64,000 nt of DNA from an uncultured Algibacter sp. (GTDB taxonomy: Bacteria; Bacteroidota; Bacteroidia; Flavobacteriales; Flavobacteriaceae), in assembly GCA_937958265.1 (NCBI GenBank), contig CALGNX010000009.1:1-64000 (forward strand), given 5' to 3'. A program made the translations under genes and the position numbers. Below, one piece after another: positions 20,180 through 30,700 of this stretch (position 1 is its first letter; every line of letters begins with the position of its first letter). Under the pieces are notes generated by a model, which worked only from the letters and a program-made list of their open reading frames with translations, was not told the origin of the DNA and searched no databases.

Positions 20180-23020
20180 ATGAAACTAAAAAAACACTAC
20201 ACATTTTTGCTATTATTATTAGCTTCAATGTTTTCTTTCGCTCAAATAAATTATGGCGAGGCCTTACAGAAATCATTGTTGTTTTACGAAACCCAACAAT
20301 CGGGTAATTTACCAGATTGGAATAGAATAAGTTGGAGAAGCGATGCAGGTGTTAATGATGGTGCAGATGTAGGTCTAGACCTTACAGGTGGTTGGCATGA
20401 TGCAGGAGATCATATTAAATTTGGTTTTCCAATGGCTTTTTCTGTTTCTGCCTTAAATTGGGGTTTTTTAGAATATGAAGAAGGTTACGAACAAGCTAAT
20501 CAAGTTGAAAATTATAAAAGAAATATTAAATGGGTAACCGATTACTTCTTAAAATGTCATCCATCGCCAAATGAGTTATATGTTCAAGTTGCAGATAGTA
20601 AGAGTCAAGATCATAATTTTTGGATGGCTCCAGAAATGGTAGATGTTCACCCAGATTACGGTCAGCGTTTATCTTATAAAATAACACCTTCAAATCCAGG
20701 TACAGAAGTAGCCTGCGAAACGGCAGCAGCTTTAGCCTCGGCTAGTATTGTATTTAAAGATAGCGATCCTTCATACAGTGCTGAATTACTAAGACATGCT
20801 TTAGAGCTTTATAATTTTGGAGACACGTACAGAGGTTTATATACAGACCAAAAAGATGGGGGAGGAAAAATTCCCGCTGACGGTACTTATTCATCAGGTG
20901 GGTATGAAGATGAACTTGCTTGGGGCGCTTTGTGGTTATACAGAGCTACCGGAGAACAAAAATGGTTAGATAAGGCAGAACTAGAATACACTAGTCCAGA
21001 TTTTAAATGGAGCTTTGTTTGGGATGATAAAAGATATGGTAGTATGGTTATGCTTTCTATAATAACCCAAAAGCAAAAATATATAAATGATACGAAACGC
21101 CATTTGGATTTCTGGTTACCTGGTGGTGGCGTAGATTATTCTCCAGGGGGCCAAGCTCACTTAACACAATGGGGGTCTTCGCGTCATGCTATGAATGCAG
21201 CCTTAACTGCCTTAATATTTGTAGATAATGTTACTACGAACAAAAACGAAGCGTATTACAATTTTGCTGTTAGTCAAATAGAATATATAATGGGTAATAA
21301 CCCAATGGATAGAAGTTTGGTTACTGGTTTTGGGAAAAACCCTCCAACAAAACCTCACCACAGAGGTATGCATGCAAGTTGGGCTAGAAGCTCGGAAATT
21401 CCAGAGGAGTCTAGACATACTTTAATAGGGGCTTTAATGGGAGGTCCTATTGCTCCAAACGATACATTTGTAGAAGATAGAGACGATTTTCAAGCAAATG
21501 AAGTTGCCACCGATTATAATGCATGTTATACAGGTGTATTAGCGAGAATGGTAATGGAATTTGGAGGCGAACCTTTAGCAAATTTCCCTGTACCAGAAAC
21601 GCCAGGAGTAGAATATTTAAATGAAGTTAAAATAAACGGAGAAGGTACCAAGTATACAGAAGTTGCTATTTGGTTAAACAATCGTTCTGCATGGCCAGCA
21701 AGAGTACCTGAAACTTTATCAGCGAGGTATTTTGTTGATATTACAGAAGGTGTGGAACAAGGTTTAACGGCAAGCGACTATATCTTAACCGCAAGAGGTG
21801 CAGGTGTATTGAGCGATTCAAATTTGCAAGAATGGGATGCTTTGAATAACATCTATTTTGCTGAGGTAGAAATTGCAGATGCTACTAAAATGCCTTTTCC
21901 AGGTGGTTTAGGAGAACACCGTAAAGAAGTACAATTAAGAATAGGTATACCTACATCTGCAAATGCCTCTGCATGGGATCCTACAAACGACCCATCGTAC
22001 GAAGATTTAAGTGGTACAGTTAAACAAAACGATTTTACTTCTATTTATGAAAACGGCGTACTTGTAAATGGTATAGAACCAGCAAGTGTTGGTGTGTTAA
22101 GAGCTGCTTTTACTACCAATAGAACTTCTGGTGTAGCCCCTGTTGATATTAGTTTTGATGCTTCTAGATCTAGAGAAGCAGACAATGGAATGTTAACTTA
22201 TACTTGGGATTTTGGAGATGGAACAACCGGTACAGGAGTAGCGCCAACAAAAACTTATACAACCATTGGTGAGTACAATGTAACATTAACAATAACTAAT
22301 GCTAATAATGAAACGGATATAGCTACTACAGTTATTAGAGCGACAGGAGCAAAAAGTTGTTCTTTTGGTGCGCCTATGCAAAATGCATTACCAACACTAG
22401 ACAATGCAAAGTATGCTAACATACATATTATTGGAGAAAACGGTCCTGATTTTAGTAATGTAAGGGAGTTTATTATAAATTACGATGCCCCTAACCATGG
22501 CTTATACGGTTTAGCTTTACAAACCACAAATGGAGTACCAGATTACTATGTTAATTTAACAAGTAAAGCAACATTTAAACTTAACAGTGCCGAACCAGAA
22601 ATTTCAATTACAGATAGTGGTTTTGTAAACTTTGATGATGATTACTGGGTAACTATGGATGATGGTAATTTTGTGCTAGTATCTAAAACTAGAGAGCTTA
22701 CTATTTATTTTAGTAAAGACAGTCAAGCTCCAGAATGTGTGTCAGGTTTAGTATTAAGTAATAATGAATTTGAAGCTTTAGGTGTTGAGTTTTATCCTAA
22801 CCCAGCAGACCAATTATTAAACGTGCAATTTAATACTAGTATTATAAGCTTAGACATTGAAGTTTACTCCATAACAGGATTAAAAATTAATAACTTTACT
22901 GTTAGTTCAAATAAGTTTAGTTACGATGTAAGTAGTTTAAATAATGGTATCTATGTTTTAAAATGTAAAACAAATACAGGTAAACAAATCATTAAAAAGA
23001 TAATTGTGAGCCATAAGTAG
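20180..23020 (+). CDS. Glycoside hydrolase family 9 endoglucanase with PKD domain and T9SS C-terminal sorting domain
   Basis: Signal peptide; GGWHDAGDHIKFGFPMA; GNNPMDRSLVTGFG; PKD FTYTWDFGDG-like TYTWDFGDGTTGTG; C-terminus FYPNPADQLLNVQF...GIYVLKCKTNTGKQIIKKIIV. Confidence 0.93.
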   Translation: MKLKKHYTFLLLLLASMFSFAQINYGEALQKSLLFYETQQSGNLPDWNRISWRSDAGVNDGADVGLDLTGGWHDAGDHIKFGFPMAFSVSALNWGFLEYEEGYEQANQVENYKRNIKWVTDYFLKCHPSPNELYVQVADSKSQDHNFWMAPEMVDVHPDYGQRLSYKITPSNPGTEVACETAAALASASIVFKDSDPSYSAELLRHALELYNFGDTYRGLYTDQKDGGGKIPADGTYSSGGYEDELAWGALWLYRATGEQKWLDKAELEYTSPDFKWSFVWDDKRYGSMVMLSIITQKQKYINDTKRHLDFWLPGGGVDYSPGGQAHLTQWGSSRHAMNAALTALIFVDNVTTNKNEAYYNFAVSQIEYIMGNNPMDRSLVTGFGKNPPTKPHHRGMHASWARSSEIPEESRHTLIGALMGGPIAPNDTFVEDRDDFQANEVATDYNACYTGVLARMVMEFGGEPLANFPVPETPGVEYLNEVKINGEGTKYTEVAIWLNNRSAWPARVPETLSARYFVDITEGVEQGLTASDYILTARGAGVLSDSNLQEWDALNNIYFAEVEIADATKMPFPGGLGEHRKEVQLRIGIPTSANASAWDPTNDPSYEDLSGTVKQNDFTSIYENGVLVNGIEPASVGVLRAAFTTNRTSGVAPVDISFDASRSREADNGMLTYTWDFGDGTTGTGVAPTKTYTTIGEYNVTLTITNANNETDIATTVIRATGAKSCSFGAPMQNALPTLDNAKYANIHIIGENGPDFSNVREFIINYDAPNHGLYGLALQTTNGVPDYYVNLTSKATFKLNSAEPEISITDSGFVNFDDDYWVTMDDGNFVLVSKTRELTIYFSKDSQAPECVSGLVLSNNEFEALGVEFYPNPADQLLNVQFNTSIISLDIEVYSITGLKINNFTVSSNKFSYDVSSLNNGIYVLKCKTNTGKQIIKKIIVSHK

Positions 23021-23045
23021 AAGTTTAGTAATTAGTAAAATACCT

Positions 23046-23082
23046 AAGCCTTGGCAACATAATTTGTTGTCAAGGTTTTTTT
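23046..23082 (+). terminator. Rho-independent terminator after GH9 gene
   Basis: CCTTGGCAACA-taattt-TGTTGTCAAGG-TTTTTTT. Confidence 0.85.
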
Positions 23083-23548
23083 GTACAATTAAATGAAGTA
23101 GTTAAAGAATTAATAATACAATTTGTACCTCTAATAGTTATTACTATTTCACTTCTATGTAATGCATAAATATTCACTATAACAAAAATAAAAATATAGT
23201 AACTAATAAGCGTTATGGCTTATAGGGATATGAGATTACAAGTTGTATGAATAGTAGTGTTGCTTTCGTTTATTTATATGTATTAATAATCCAACAAGTG
23301 TTTCTTAGGCTAACCATATCTAAATACATGTAGGGCAGGTGTTATAGTTAAATAGCTTCTGTGCTACTAAAATTTTAAAATTAAAGTGCTCTTGCAATCT
23401 TAAATTTAAAAAATAAAGTTGAGGTCTTTAGCTAAATTTTGTGAAGCCAAAAGGCGTTAATAGTTTTTAGTAAACTAATTGTAAGGTATATTTTTTTTAT
23501 AGGTACAGTTTTCCTAAAATAAACTTTTTTTTCTATTCAATAGTTAAA

Positions 23549-24205
23549 TTATTTGCAGGCATTTAATTCCAATAAATAATTGGAAGCTAATTCTTTTAAA
23601 TTGAGTGTTAGTTTTTTTTGAATATCTTCAATACTCATTTCTTGTAAATCCTCCTTTGGGGAAGAAATATTCTTTACCGTATTTTTGTTACAGTTACATG
23701 CTGTTAAGGCCTCGTTGTAACTTTTAATGTTCGAGGATATTACGGTATTATAAGAGTTTATGAGTTCTTTTTTTGTTGCAATTTTATTTTTGTTTGTCCC
23801 AGTTTCTTTTGTGTGCACAACTTCAATAACCTCTTGGTTAGTGTAACTACACTTATCGCTAGCTATTACACTTTCCTTAGCAACATCTCGGCCTCTTTTC
23901 ACAAAAAACCTCCCGTCCTCAAATGTTTTAGCATGTTTTACTTTAGCAAGTAAATCAATACCTTTTTGTGTTAAATCTATGGCTATTTTACAATCGCAAT
24001 TACGCATGTATCCTTGAGCCAGATTAAACGACTCAACAGAGCGTTTTGCGTAGTATTTTAAATGGCTAATGTTATTAGATTTGTAAGCATCCTTAACGTG
24101 AGAATAGGCAATAACTAAGTAGGAATTTGCATCTTCGCAAGCATCTTGCGCATTAGCGTGCAATAGTGTGAAAATAAAAAGAACAAGCAAGTAATAATTT
24201 TTCAT
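23549..24205 (-). CDS. Secreted hypothetical protein, Cys-containing
   Basis: Signal peptide MKNYYLLVLFIFTLLHANAQ; ORF of 218 aa with no family I can name confidently. Confidence 0.7.
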   Translation of the reverse strand: MKNYYLLVLFIFTLLHANAQDACEDANSYLVIAYSHVKDAYKSNNISHLKYYAKRSVESFNLAQGYMRNCDCKIAIDLTQKGIDLLAKVKHAKTFEDGRFFVKRGRDVAKESVIASDKCSYTNQEVIEVVHTKETGTNKNKIATKKELINSYNTVISSNIKSYNEALTACNCNKNTVKNISSPKEDLQEMSIEDIQKKLTLNLKELASNYLLELNACK

Positions 24206-24475
24206 AAATCTATATTAGGAAATACATTATTTATTATTTTAAAAATAAAGTAAAAAACATAAGGGTATTTGTTAATAACTATAATTTGTATATTGTAACG
24301 GTATTTAATGCTTTTAATCGACAATAGTGGTTTAAAAATGGTTTTTACTGCGATGGTATATAACTCGCGCTTTTATACACAGAACTACACAATCCAAAAT
24401 ACGTTTCAATACCTTAGCTATTAGTAAGTAAATCAGCTAATATCTATGTTATTTACTTAATAAAATCAAATAATT

Positions 24476-25327
24476 ATGAAGGACTATAAAGTGACTACAA
24501 GTATAGCTTTAAAAAAAATAGAAACCAAAGTTGTAATTAACGAATCAAAAAAAGAACTTAAAAACATAAGAAGACAACTCGGAGAGCTTCAAGACAAACT
24601 GTATGCCCATGGTAAATATGCCGTTTTAGTATGCTTGCAAGGTATGGATACCGCAGGAAAAGACAGTTTAATTCGCGAAGTTTTTAAAGACTTTAATGCT
24701 AGAGGGGTTGTAGTACATAGCTTTAAAGTGCCAACAGCGTTAGAGTTAAAGCACGATTATCTATGGCGGCATTACATAGCATTACCCGCACGTGGAAAAT
24801 TTGGTGTTTTTAACAGAACGCATTACGAAAACGTATTAGTAACGCGCGTACACCCCGAATATGTTTTAGGCGAAAACATACCGAATATTAATTCAACAGA
24901 TGATATAGACATCCACTTTTGGAATAAACGATTCGAGCATATAAATAATTTTGAAAAGCACATTGCAGACAGTGGCACACTCATTTTTAAATTCTTCCTA
25001 AACCTTTCTAAATCCGAACAAAAAAATAGGTTGCTACGGCGTTTAAACAAGCCAAACAAAAATTGGAAATTCTCACCTGGCGACCTAAAAGAGCGCCAAC
25101 TATGGGATACTTACCAGGCCTGTTATGAAGAGGCCATAAACAAAACCTCCAAACCTCACGCCCCATGGTACATAATCCCTGCAGACGATAAACCAACAGC
25201 CAGGCTGTTGGTAGCAAAAATTATGTTACAAGCATTAAGTGCCTATCCGGAGATTAAAGAGCCAGAATTAGACGATAAAATAAAAGTCAATATCGAAACC
25301 TATAAAAAGCAATTACATAACGAGTAA
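24476..25327 (+). CDS. PPK2-family polyphosphate kinase / polyphosphate:nucleotide phosphotransferase
   Basis: CLQGMDTAGKDSLIREVF Walker A, FNRTHYENVLVTRVHPE, FFLNLSKSEQKNRLLRR. Confidence 0.93.
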   Translation: MKDYKVTTSIALKKIETKVVINESKKELKNIRRQLGELQDKLYAHGKYAVLVCLQGMDTAGKDSLIREVFKDFNARGVVVHSFKVPTALELKHDYLWRHYIALPARGKFGVFNRTHYENVLVTRVHPEYVLGENIPNINSTDDIDIHFWNKRFEHINNFEKHIADSGTLIFKFFLNLSKSEQKNRLLRRLNKPNKNWKFSPGDLKERQLWDTYQACYEEAINKTSKPHAPWYIIPADDKPTARLLVAKIMLQALSAYPEIKEPELDDKIKVNIETYKKQLHNE

Positions 25328-25329
25328 GT

Positions 25330-25485
25330 TTTGGGCGTTTTAACACGCTTTCACTACTCAATCTTTTTACAAGCCTATGGTGTTTAATTAAAAACACCCT
25401 TTACTAAAACATAAGGTTTAACTTTAAAGTTATTGTGTTTAATCTTGTAAAAAGGATTTCAAACAAACCGTTCAATCGTTAACGC
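25330..25485 (-). repeat. Expanded/degenerate copy (copy 4) of the flavobacterial interspersed intergenic element
   Basis: Reverse complement begins GCGTTAACGATTGAACGG (compare GCGTTAAGGATTGAAGCGG in copy 3) and ends AACGCCCAAAA. Internal AATCTTTTTACAAG/CTTGTAAAAAGGATT inverted repeat. Confidence 0.65.
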
Positions 25486-25566
25486 GCTTTTATATATTGT
25501 ATTAACATAAATTTAGGTAGTGATTTAGTTAACACCATTTAATAAATACGATTTTTTTAAAAAAAT

Positions 25567-26946
25567 ATGACTAAAATAGTACAATGTTTAGTAATTCTAA
25601 TAACTACAATTAGTTTTTCTCAGACCGATGCAGAGGTATTAAAAAACATCTATAAGCAATCCTTAAAAAATGGCAAAAGTTACAATTGGTTAAACCATTT
25701 GTCAAATCAAATAGGCAGTAGGTTATCAGGCTCTTTAGGAGCAGAGCGCGCTGTGGAATATACTAAAAATGAATTAGATAAATTAGGCTTAAATAAAGTT
25801 TGGCTACAACCAGTTATGGTGCCAAAATGGGTTCGTGGCGCAAAGGAGTTTGCTTTTATCGAATCAGAATCTGGCACTACAACCAACGTAAATATTTGCG
25901 CACTTGGCGGCTCTGTAGCCACGCCAGCATTAGGCCTAAAAGCAAGCGTTGTCGAGGTTAATAGTTTTGATGAGCTAGAAGCACTAGGAACAGAAAATAT
26001 AAAAGATAAAATAGTTTTTTATAACCGCCCCATGCAGGCAGACCTCATACAAACGTTCGATGCTTATGGGGGGTGTGTAAACCAGCGTTATCAAGGTGCG
26101 GTAGAAGCGGTTAAATACGGTGCAGTAGGTGTAATTGTACGTTCCATGAATTTACGTATGGATAATTTACCACACACCGGAAGCATGACTTATAACGATT
26201 TGCCAATTAGCCAGCGCATACCATCTGCGGCAATAAGTACTAACGATGCCCAGTTATTAAGTACCATGCTAAAACTAAATAAAGCCGTAAAGTTTTACTT
26301 TAAGCAAAGTTGTAAACAACTTAAAGACGTCCAATCTTATAACGTTATTGGGGAAATTACAGGAAGTCAATTTCCAAGCGAATATATACTTGTTGGAGGC
26401 CATTTAGATTCTTGGGATTTGGGAGATGGCTCGCATGACGATGGCGCTGGCGTGGTGCAATCCATGGATGTATTAAGGCTTTTAAAATTATCTGGAATTA
26501 CACCAAAACGAAGTGTTCGGGTTGTCTTGTTCATGAACGAAGAAAACGGTTTACGCGGAGGTAAGAAATATGCCGAAGTAGCCAAACAAAAAAGTGAAAA
26601 CCACGTATTTGCTTTAGAGAGTGATGCAGGTGGTTTTACGCCACGCGGTTTTAGTTTTGATTGTAGCGATGCTGTTTTTAATAAAGTACTAAGTTGGCAA
26701 ACATTGTTTAAGCCATATCTTATTCATTATTTTGAAAAAGGCGGAAGTGGAGCAGATGTTGGTCCGTTAAAAACCAATGCCAATGTACTAGCTGGTTTGC
26801 GCCCAGATTCCCAACGTTATTTCGATCATCATCACGCTAGTAACGATACCTTCGATGCAATAAATAAACGCGAGTTAGAGTTGGGAGCAGCAACCATGAC
26901 AGCTCTAGTCTATCTTTTCGATAAATATGGTGTAATTTTAAATTAA
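25567..26946 (+). CDS. M28 family peptidase (carboxypeptidase Q-like), secreted
   Basis: Signal peptide; GGHLDSWDLGDGSHDDGAGV, FMNEENGLRGGKKY, DHHHASNDTFD. Confidence 0.93.
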   Translation: MTKIVQCLVILITTISFSQTDAEVLKNIYKQSLKNGKSYNWLNHLSNQIGSRLSGSLGAERAVEYTKNELDKLGLNKVWLQPVMVPKWVRGAKEFAFIESESGTTTNVNICALGGSVATPALGLKASVVEVNSFDELEALGTENIKDKIVFYNRPMQADLIQTFDAYGGCVNQRYQGAVEAVKYGAVGVIVRSMNLRMDNLPHTGSMTYNDLPISQRIPSAAISTNDAQLLSTMLKLNKAVKFYFKQSCKQLKDVQSYNVIGEITGSQFPSEYILVGGHLDSWDLGDGSHDDGAGVVQSMDVLRLLKLSGITPKRSVRVVLFMNEENGLRGGKKYAEVAKQKSENHVFALESDAGGFTPRGFSFDCSDAVFNKVLSWQTLFKPYLIHYFEKGGSGADVGPLKTNANVLAGLRPDSQRYFDHHHASNDTFDAINKRELELGAATMTALVYLFDKYGVILN

Positions 26947-27022
26947 AAAAAGAATTAAACAACAAAAGTAAAAAAAAGGTAAATCAAAAATAAAGGCCAA
27001 AGAGCCTACAGTAATAAAGCTC

Positions 27023-27577
27023 ATGAAGAAATTAAGTGTAGTATTAGTTCTAATTTTAACAAGTATAGTTATGGCGCAAAGCAATAAAAAATTGCCGTAT
27101 TATGAAATCCCTGAAAACCCAGAAACCTATACCGCGGGCACAGTCGCTGCAAGAATGATAGACGGTTTGGGGTTTCGGTACTTTTGGGCAACAGAAAGCT
27201 TAAGGCCTCAGGACTTAAATTATAAGCCTAGTGAATCTGGGCGCAGCTCTGCCGAAATAATAGAACACTTGTATGGGCTTTCAAAATTTATTCGCAATAG
27301 TATTTTGGATAAAAATAAAGACAATAATAAGGACGACTTAAGTTTTGATGATAAGCGTAAGCAAACCTTAGCTAATTTTAAAATAGTATCCGATGTTTTA
27401 AGGAATACTAAAAAACCTTTTAAGCTAGATTCTACAGAAATACCATTTTGGAATATTATAAATGGACCCATTGGCGATGCGCTTTGGCATTGTGGCCAAG
27501 TTGTTATGTTAAGGCGTGCTTCTGGCAATCCTTTTAGCGCTAAGGTTAGTGTGTTTAGTGGCAAAGTTAAAGCGTAA
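27023..27577 (+). CDS. DinB-like protein with signal peptide
   Basis: MKKLSVVLVLILTSIVMAQ signal; SAEIIEHLYGLSKFI and GDALWHCGQVVMLRRASG His-containing DinB-type motifs. Confidence 0.75.
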   Translation: MKKLSVVLVLILTSIVMAQSNKKLPYYEIPENPETYTAGTVAARMIDGLGFRYFWATESLRPQDLNYKPSESGRSSAEIIEHLYGLSKFIRNSILDKNKDNNKDDLSFDDKRKQTLANFKIVSDVLRNTKKPFKLDSTEIPFWNIINGPIGDALWHCGQVVMLRRASGNPFSAKVSVFSGKVKA

Positions 27578-27739
27578 TTTTGTGCTATTGAATATTTTTT
27601 TAGTTTAGAAATAAAAAAAAACGGTATGAGGTAAAATAATATTATAAAACAATTGTTGTGAGAATATTATTATAAATAATTATTAGGTTTGTAACAATTT
27701 GTATAAATTAAGCCATTCTCAAGAAATTACATTATTTAA

Positions 27740-30700
27740 ATGAGCTCAAAAAAAACAAATTTACAAGTAGTTGGTATAGGTGCCTCAGCTGGAGGATTAA
27801 AAGCGCTTCAAGAATTATTTGACAATATACCTGCTGATACAGGTATGGCATTTGTAGTCGTGCAGCACTTATCTCCAGATTTTAAAAGCCTAATGGCCGA
27901 ATTGTTAAGAAAGCATACTAAAATGCAAATTTATACGGCTAAGGACAAGCAAATATTAAAACCCAATACAATATATTTAAATCAGAAAAACAAGAACTTA
28001 CATATTAAAGGTTCTAAATTGTATTTGTTGGATAGAGGGCCTAAACATAATATAAATTTACCTATTGATATTTTTTTTCATACGTTAGGAGAAGAATATA
28101 AAGAAAATGCAATAGGAATAATTTTATCTGGTACAGGCTCGGATGGCTCACGTGGTATACGAACCATAAAGGAAGAGGGAGGGGGTGTTATAGTGCAAGA
28201 TCCAACGGGTGCAGAATTTGACGGTATGCCAAATTCTGCAATTAATACTAATATGGTCCACTATGTTTTGGATATTGAAAGTATAGCACAAGCGTTATCT
28301 AAAAAGCCTACAAATTTATTGTTAGTTGATACTGATTCATCTTACCCTGAAACCGTTGATAGTCATCTAAATGCAGTTTTAATTAACATTTTTAAATTTT
28401 CGGGTATAGATTTTAGAGAATACAAAAAAAACACTTTGCTGCGAAGAATAGAAAAACGTATGAATATTAATAACGTTAACGATCTGGCTGATTATGCGTT
28501 GTTAGTAAGCAAAAGTGATGAAGAAAAGCAAGCATTAAAAGAAGGTTTTTTAATTGGTGTAACACGTTTTTTTAGAGATACGGAAGCCTTTGCAGATATG
28601 AAAAATAATGTTATACCTGCTATTTGTAATGCCAAGGAAAAAGGAGAAACTGTAAGAATATGGGTTGCAGGTAGCTCAACAGGCGAAGAAGTGTATTCCT
28701 TAGCTATATTGTTTAGTCACTATATTAAGAGTGAAAAATTAAATATTGACTTTAAAATTTTTGCAACGGATATTGATCCAAGAGGGCTACATGTTGCAAG
28801 TGCTGGTGTTTATGATATTAATATTATAAACGAATTAGAAAAACAGTATCTAGATAGCTGTTTTTTTAAAACAGGAAATCGAATACAGATAATAAAAAGC
28901 ATTCGCGAGAAAATAATTTTTTCTAGTCATAATTTAATTAACGATCCGCCTTTTATAAAAATGGATCTTATATCCTGTAGAAATTTATTAATCTACCTAG
29001 ATAGTAATATTCAGAAAAAAGTTTTGCAAAACTTTCAGTTTTCATTAAACATGCACGGATATTTATTTTTGGGTAATAGTGAATCTTTAGGTAGCGTGGC
29101 AAAACATTTTAAAGCTATTAATATTAAATGGAAAATTTTTCAGAACACATCCGATTATAGGCGCTATACGCTTCATAATCAGCCGTTTACAGGAGGTAAA
29201 TTACCTTTGCGAGCAGAAACTAATTTTAAAATTCTTAGCGTGCCAAAAGTTATAAATAATGAGGAACATATTTATGATAAATATTTAAGTAGGCGCCACA
29301 GTCCAGATTCCATATTTATCGATTCGAACTTTAATATTTTATTCATTACTGGTAATGTTGGCAAAAAACTATACCACCGCGAGGGCGTATTTAATAATAA
29401 TTTATTAAAAATTGTAAGTCAAGATGTTTCTATAATTTTAAGAAATGGCATTAGGCGCTTAGAGCAAGATAAAAAAGATATATCCATTAAAAATGTTATT
29501 CATGAAACAGACTATAGTACTTATAGTTTTGATTTAAGGTTTCATAAACCAAGACAGAATAAGGTTTTAAAGGATTTTTATTTAATAGAATTTAGCGAGG
29601 ATAAAATTATAGAAGCGGTAGCTGAAAAGGATACTATAGTTTTAAAAAATATCGATGTAGATGAAAGTGCTAGGCAACGTATTGAAGATTTAGAGTACGA
29701 GCTAAAAATAGCAAAGTCAGACCTACAAAATGCTATAGAGAAGTTAGAAACTACAAACGAAGAATTACAGTCCTCCAACGAGGAGCTCATGGCATCTAAC
29801 GAAGAATTGCAAAGTACAAATGAAGAATTGCAATCTGTTAATGAGGAGCTTTATACTGTAAACTCCGAGATGCAAGAAAAAAATAAAGAACTTACCGTTT
29901 TAAGCAACGATGTAACAAACTTGTTGGATAATACAGAAATTGCCACTATTTTTTTAGATACAGATTTACGCATAAGAAAGTTTACACCCGCCTTAAAAAA
30001 TCTATTTAATTTAAACGACGATGATCTTGGCAGAGCCTTATCTAGTTTTACTTCTATTTTTGATGATAAAACGAGAAACAAATTGTACTCTGATTCAAAA
30101 ATAGTTTTGAAAAAACTAATACCTGTAGAAGATCAATTAAAAGACATCGATGGTAATTTTTATTTTCAAAGGATAAGTCCTTTTGTAGGTGCTAATAAAA
30201 CTATTGAGGGCGTTGTTATAACAATCGATAATATTAATAAAATAAAAGAAATAGAAAATGAGCTTTTTGAAGTAGATTTAAAATATCATAACCTTTTTAA
30301 AAGTTTAACAGCCGGTTTTATACATGCTAAAATAATTACCGATGAAAACGGGAAAGGGATAGATTGGGAGTACTTAACAGTTAATACGGCTTACGCTAAA
30401 ATGCTAGGGACTACACCAAAAAATTTAATAGGTAAACGTATATTAGAAATTTTACCAAATTTAAAGGACGACCCTAATAATTGGGTAGAGTCTTACGCGA
30501 TAACAGCACTAACTGGTAAAAATCAAATAATAGAAGGTTATGTTAAATCTATTAATAAGTATATTCGTGTTAATACATTTTCTCCTAAAAAAGGAGAATT
30601 TGCAGGTACGGTTTCAGATTTTACAGAACTTAAACAAAAAGAACAGGCGCTCATTAAAAACCAAAAAGAGCTTAATGAAGCCCAAAGTATATCTAAAATT

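Noticed and set aside
27635-27671. AATAATATT...AATATTATT inverted repeat upstream of the hybrid kinase
   Set aside because: Pure A/T arms in AT-rich DNA; chance occurrence is plausible.
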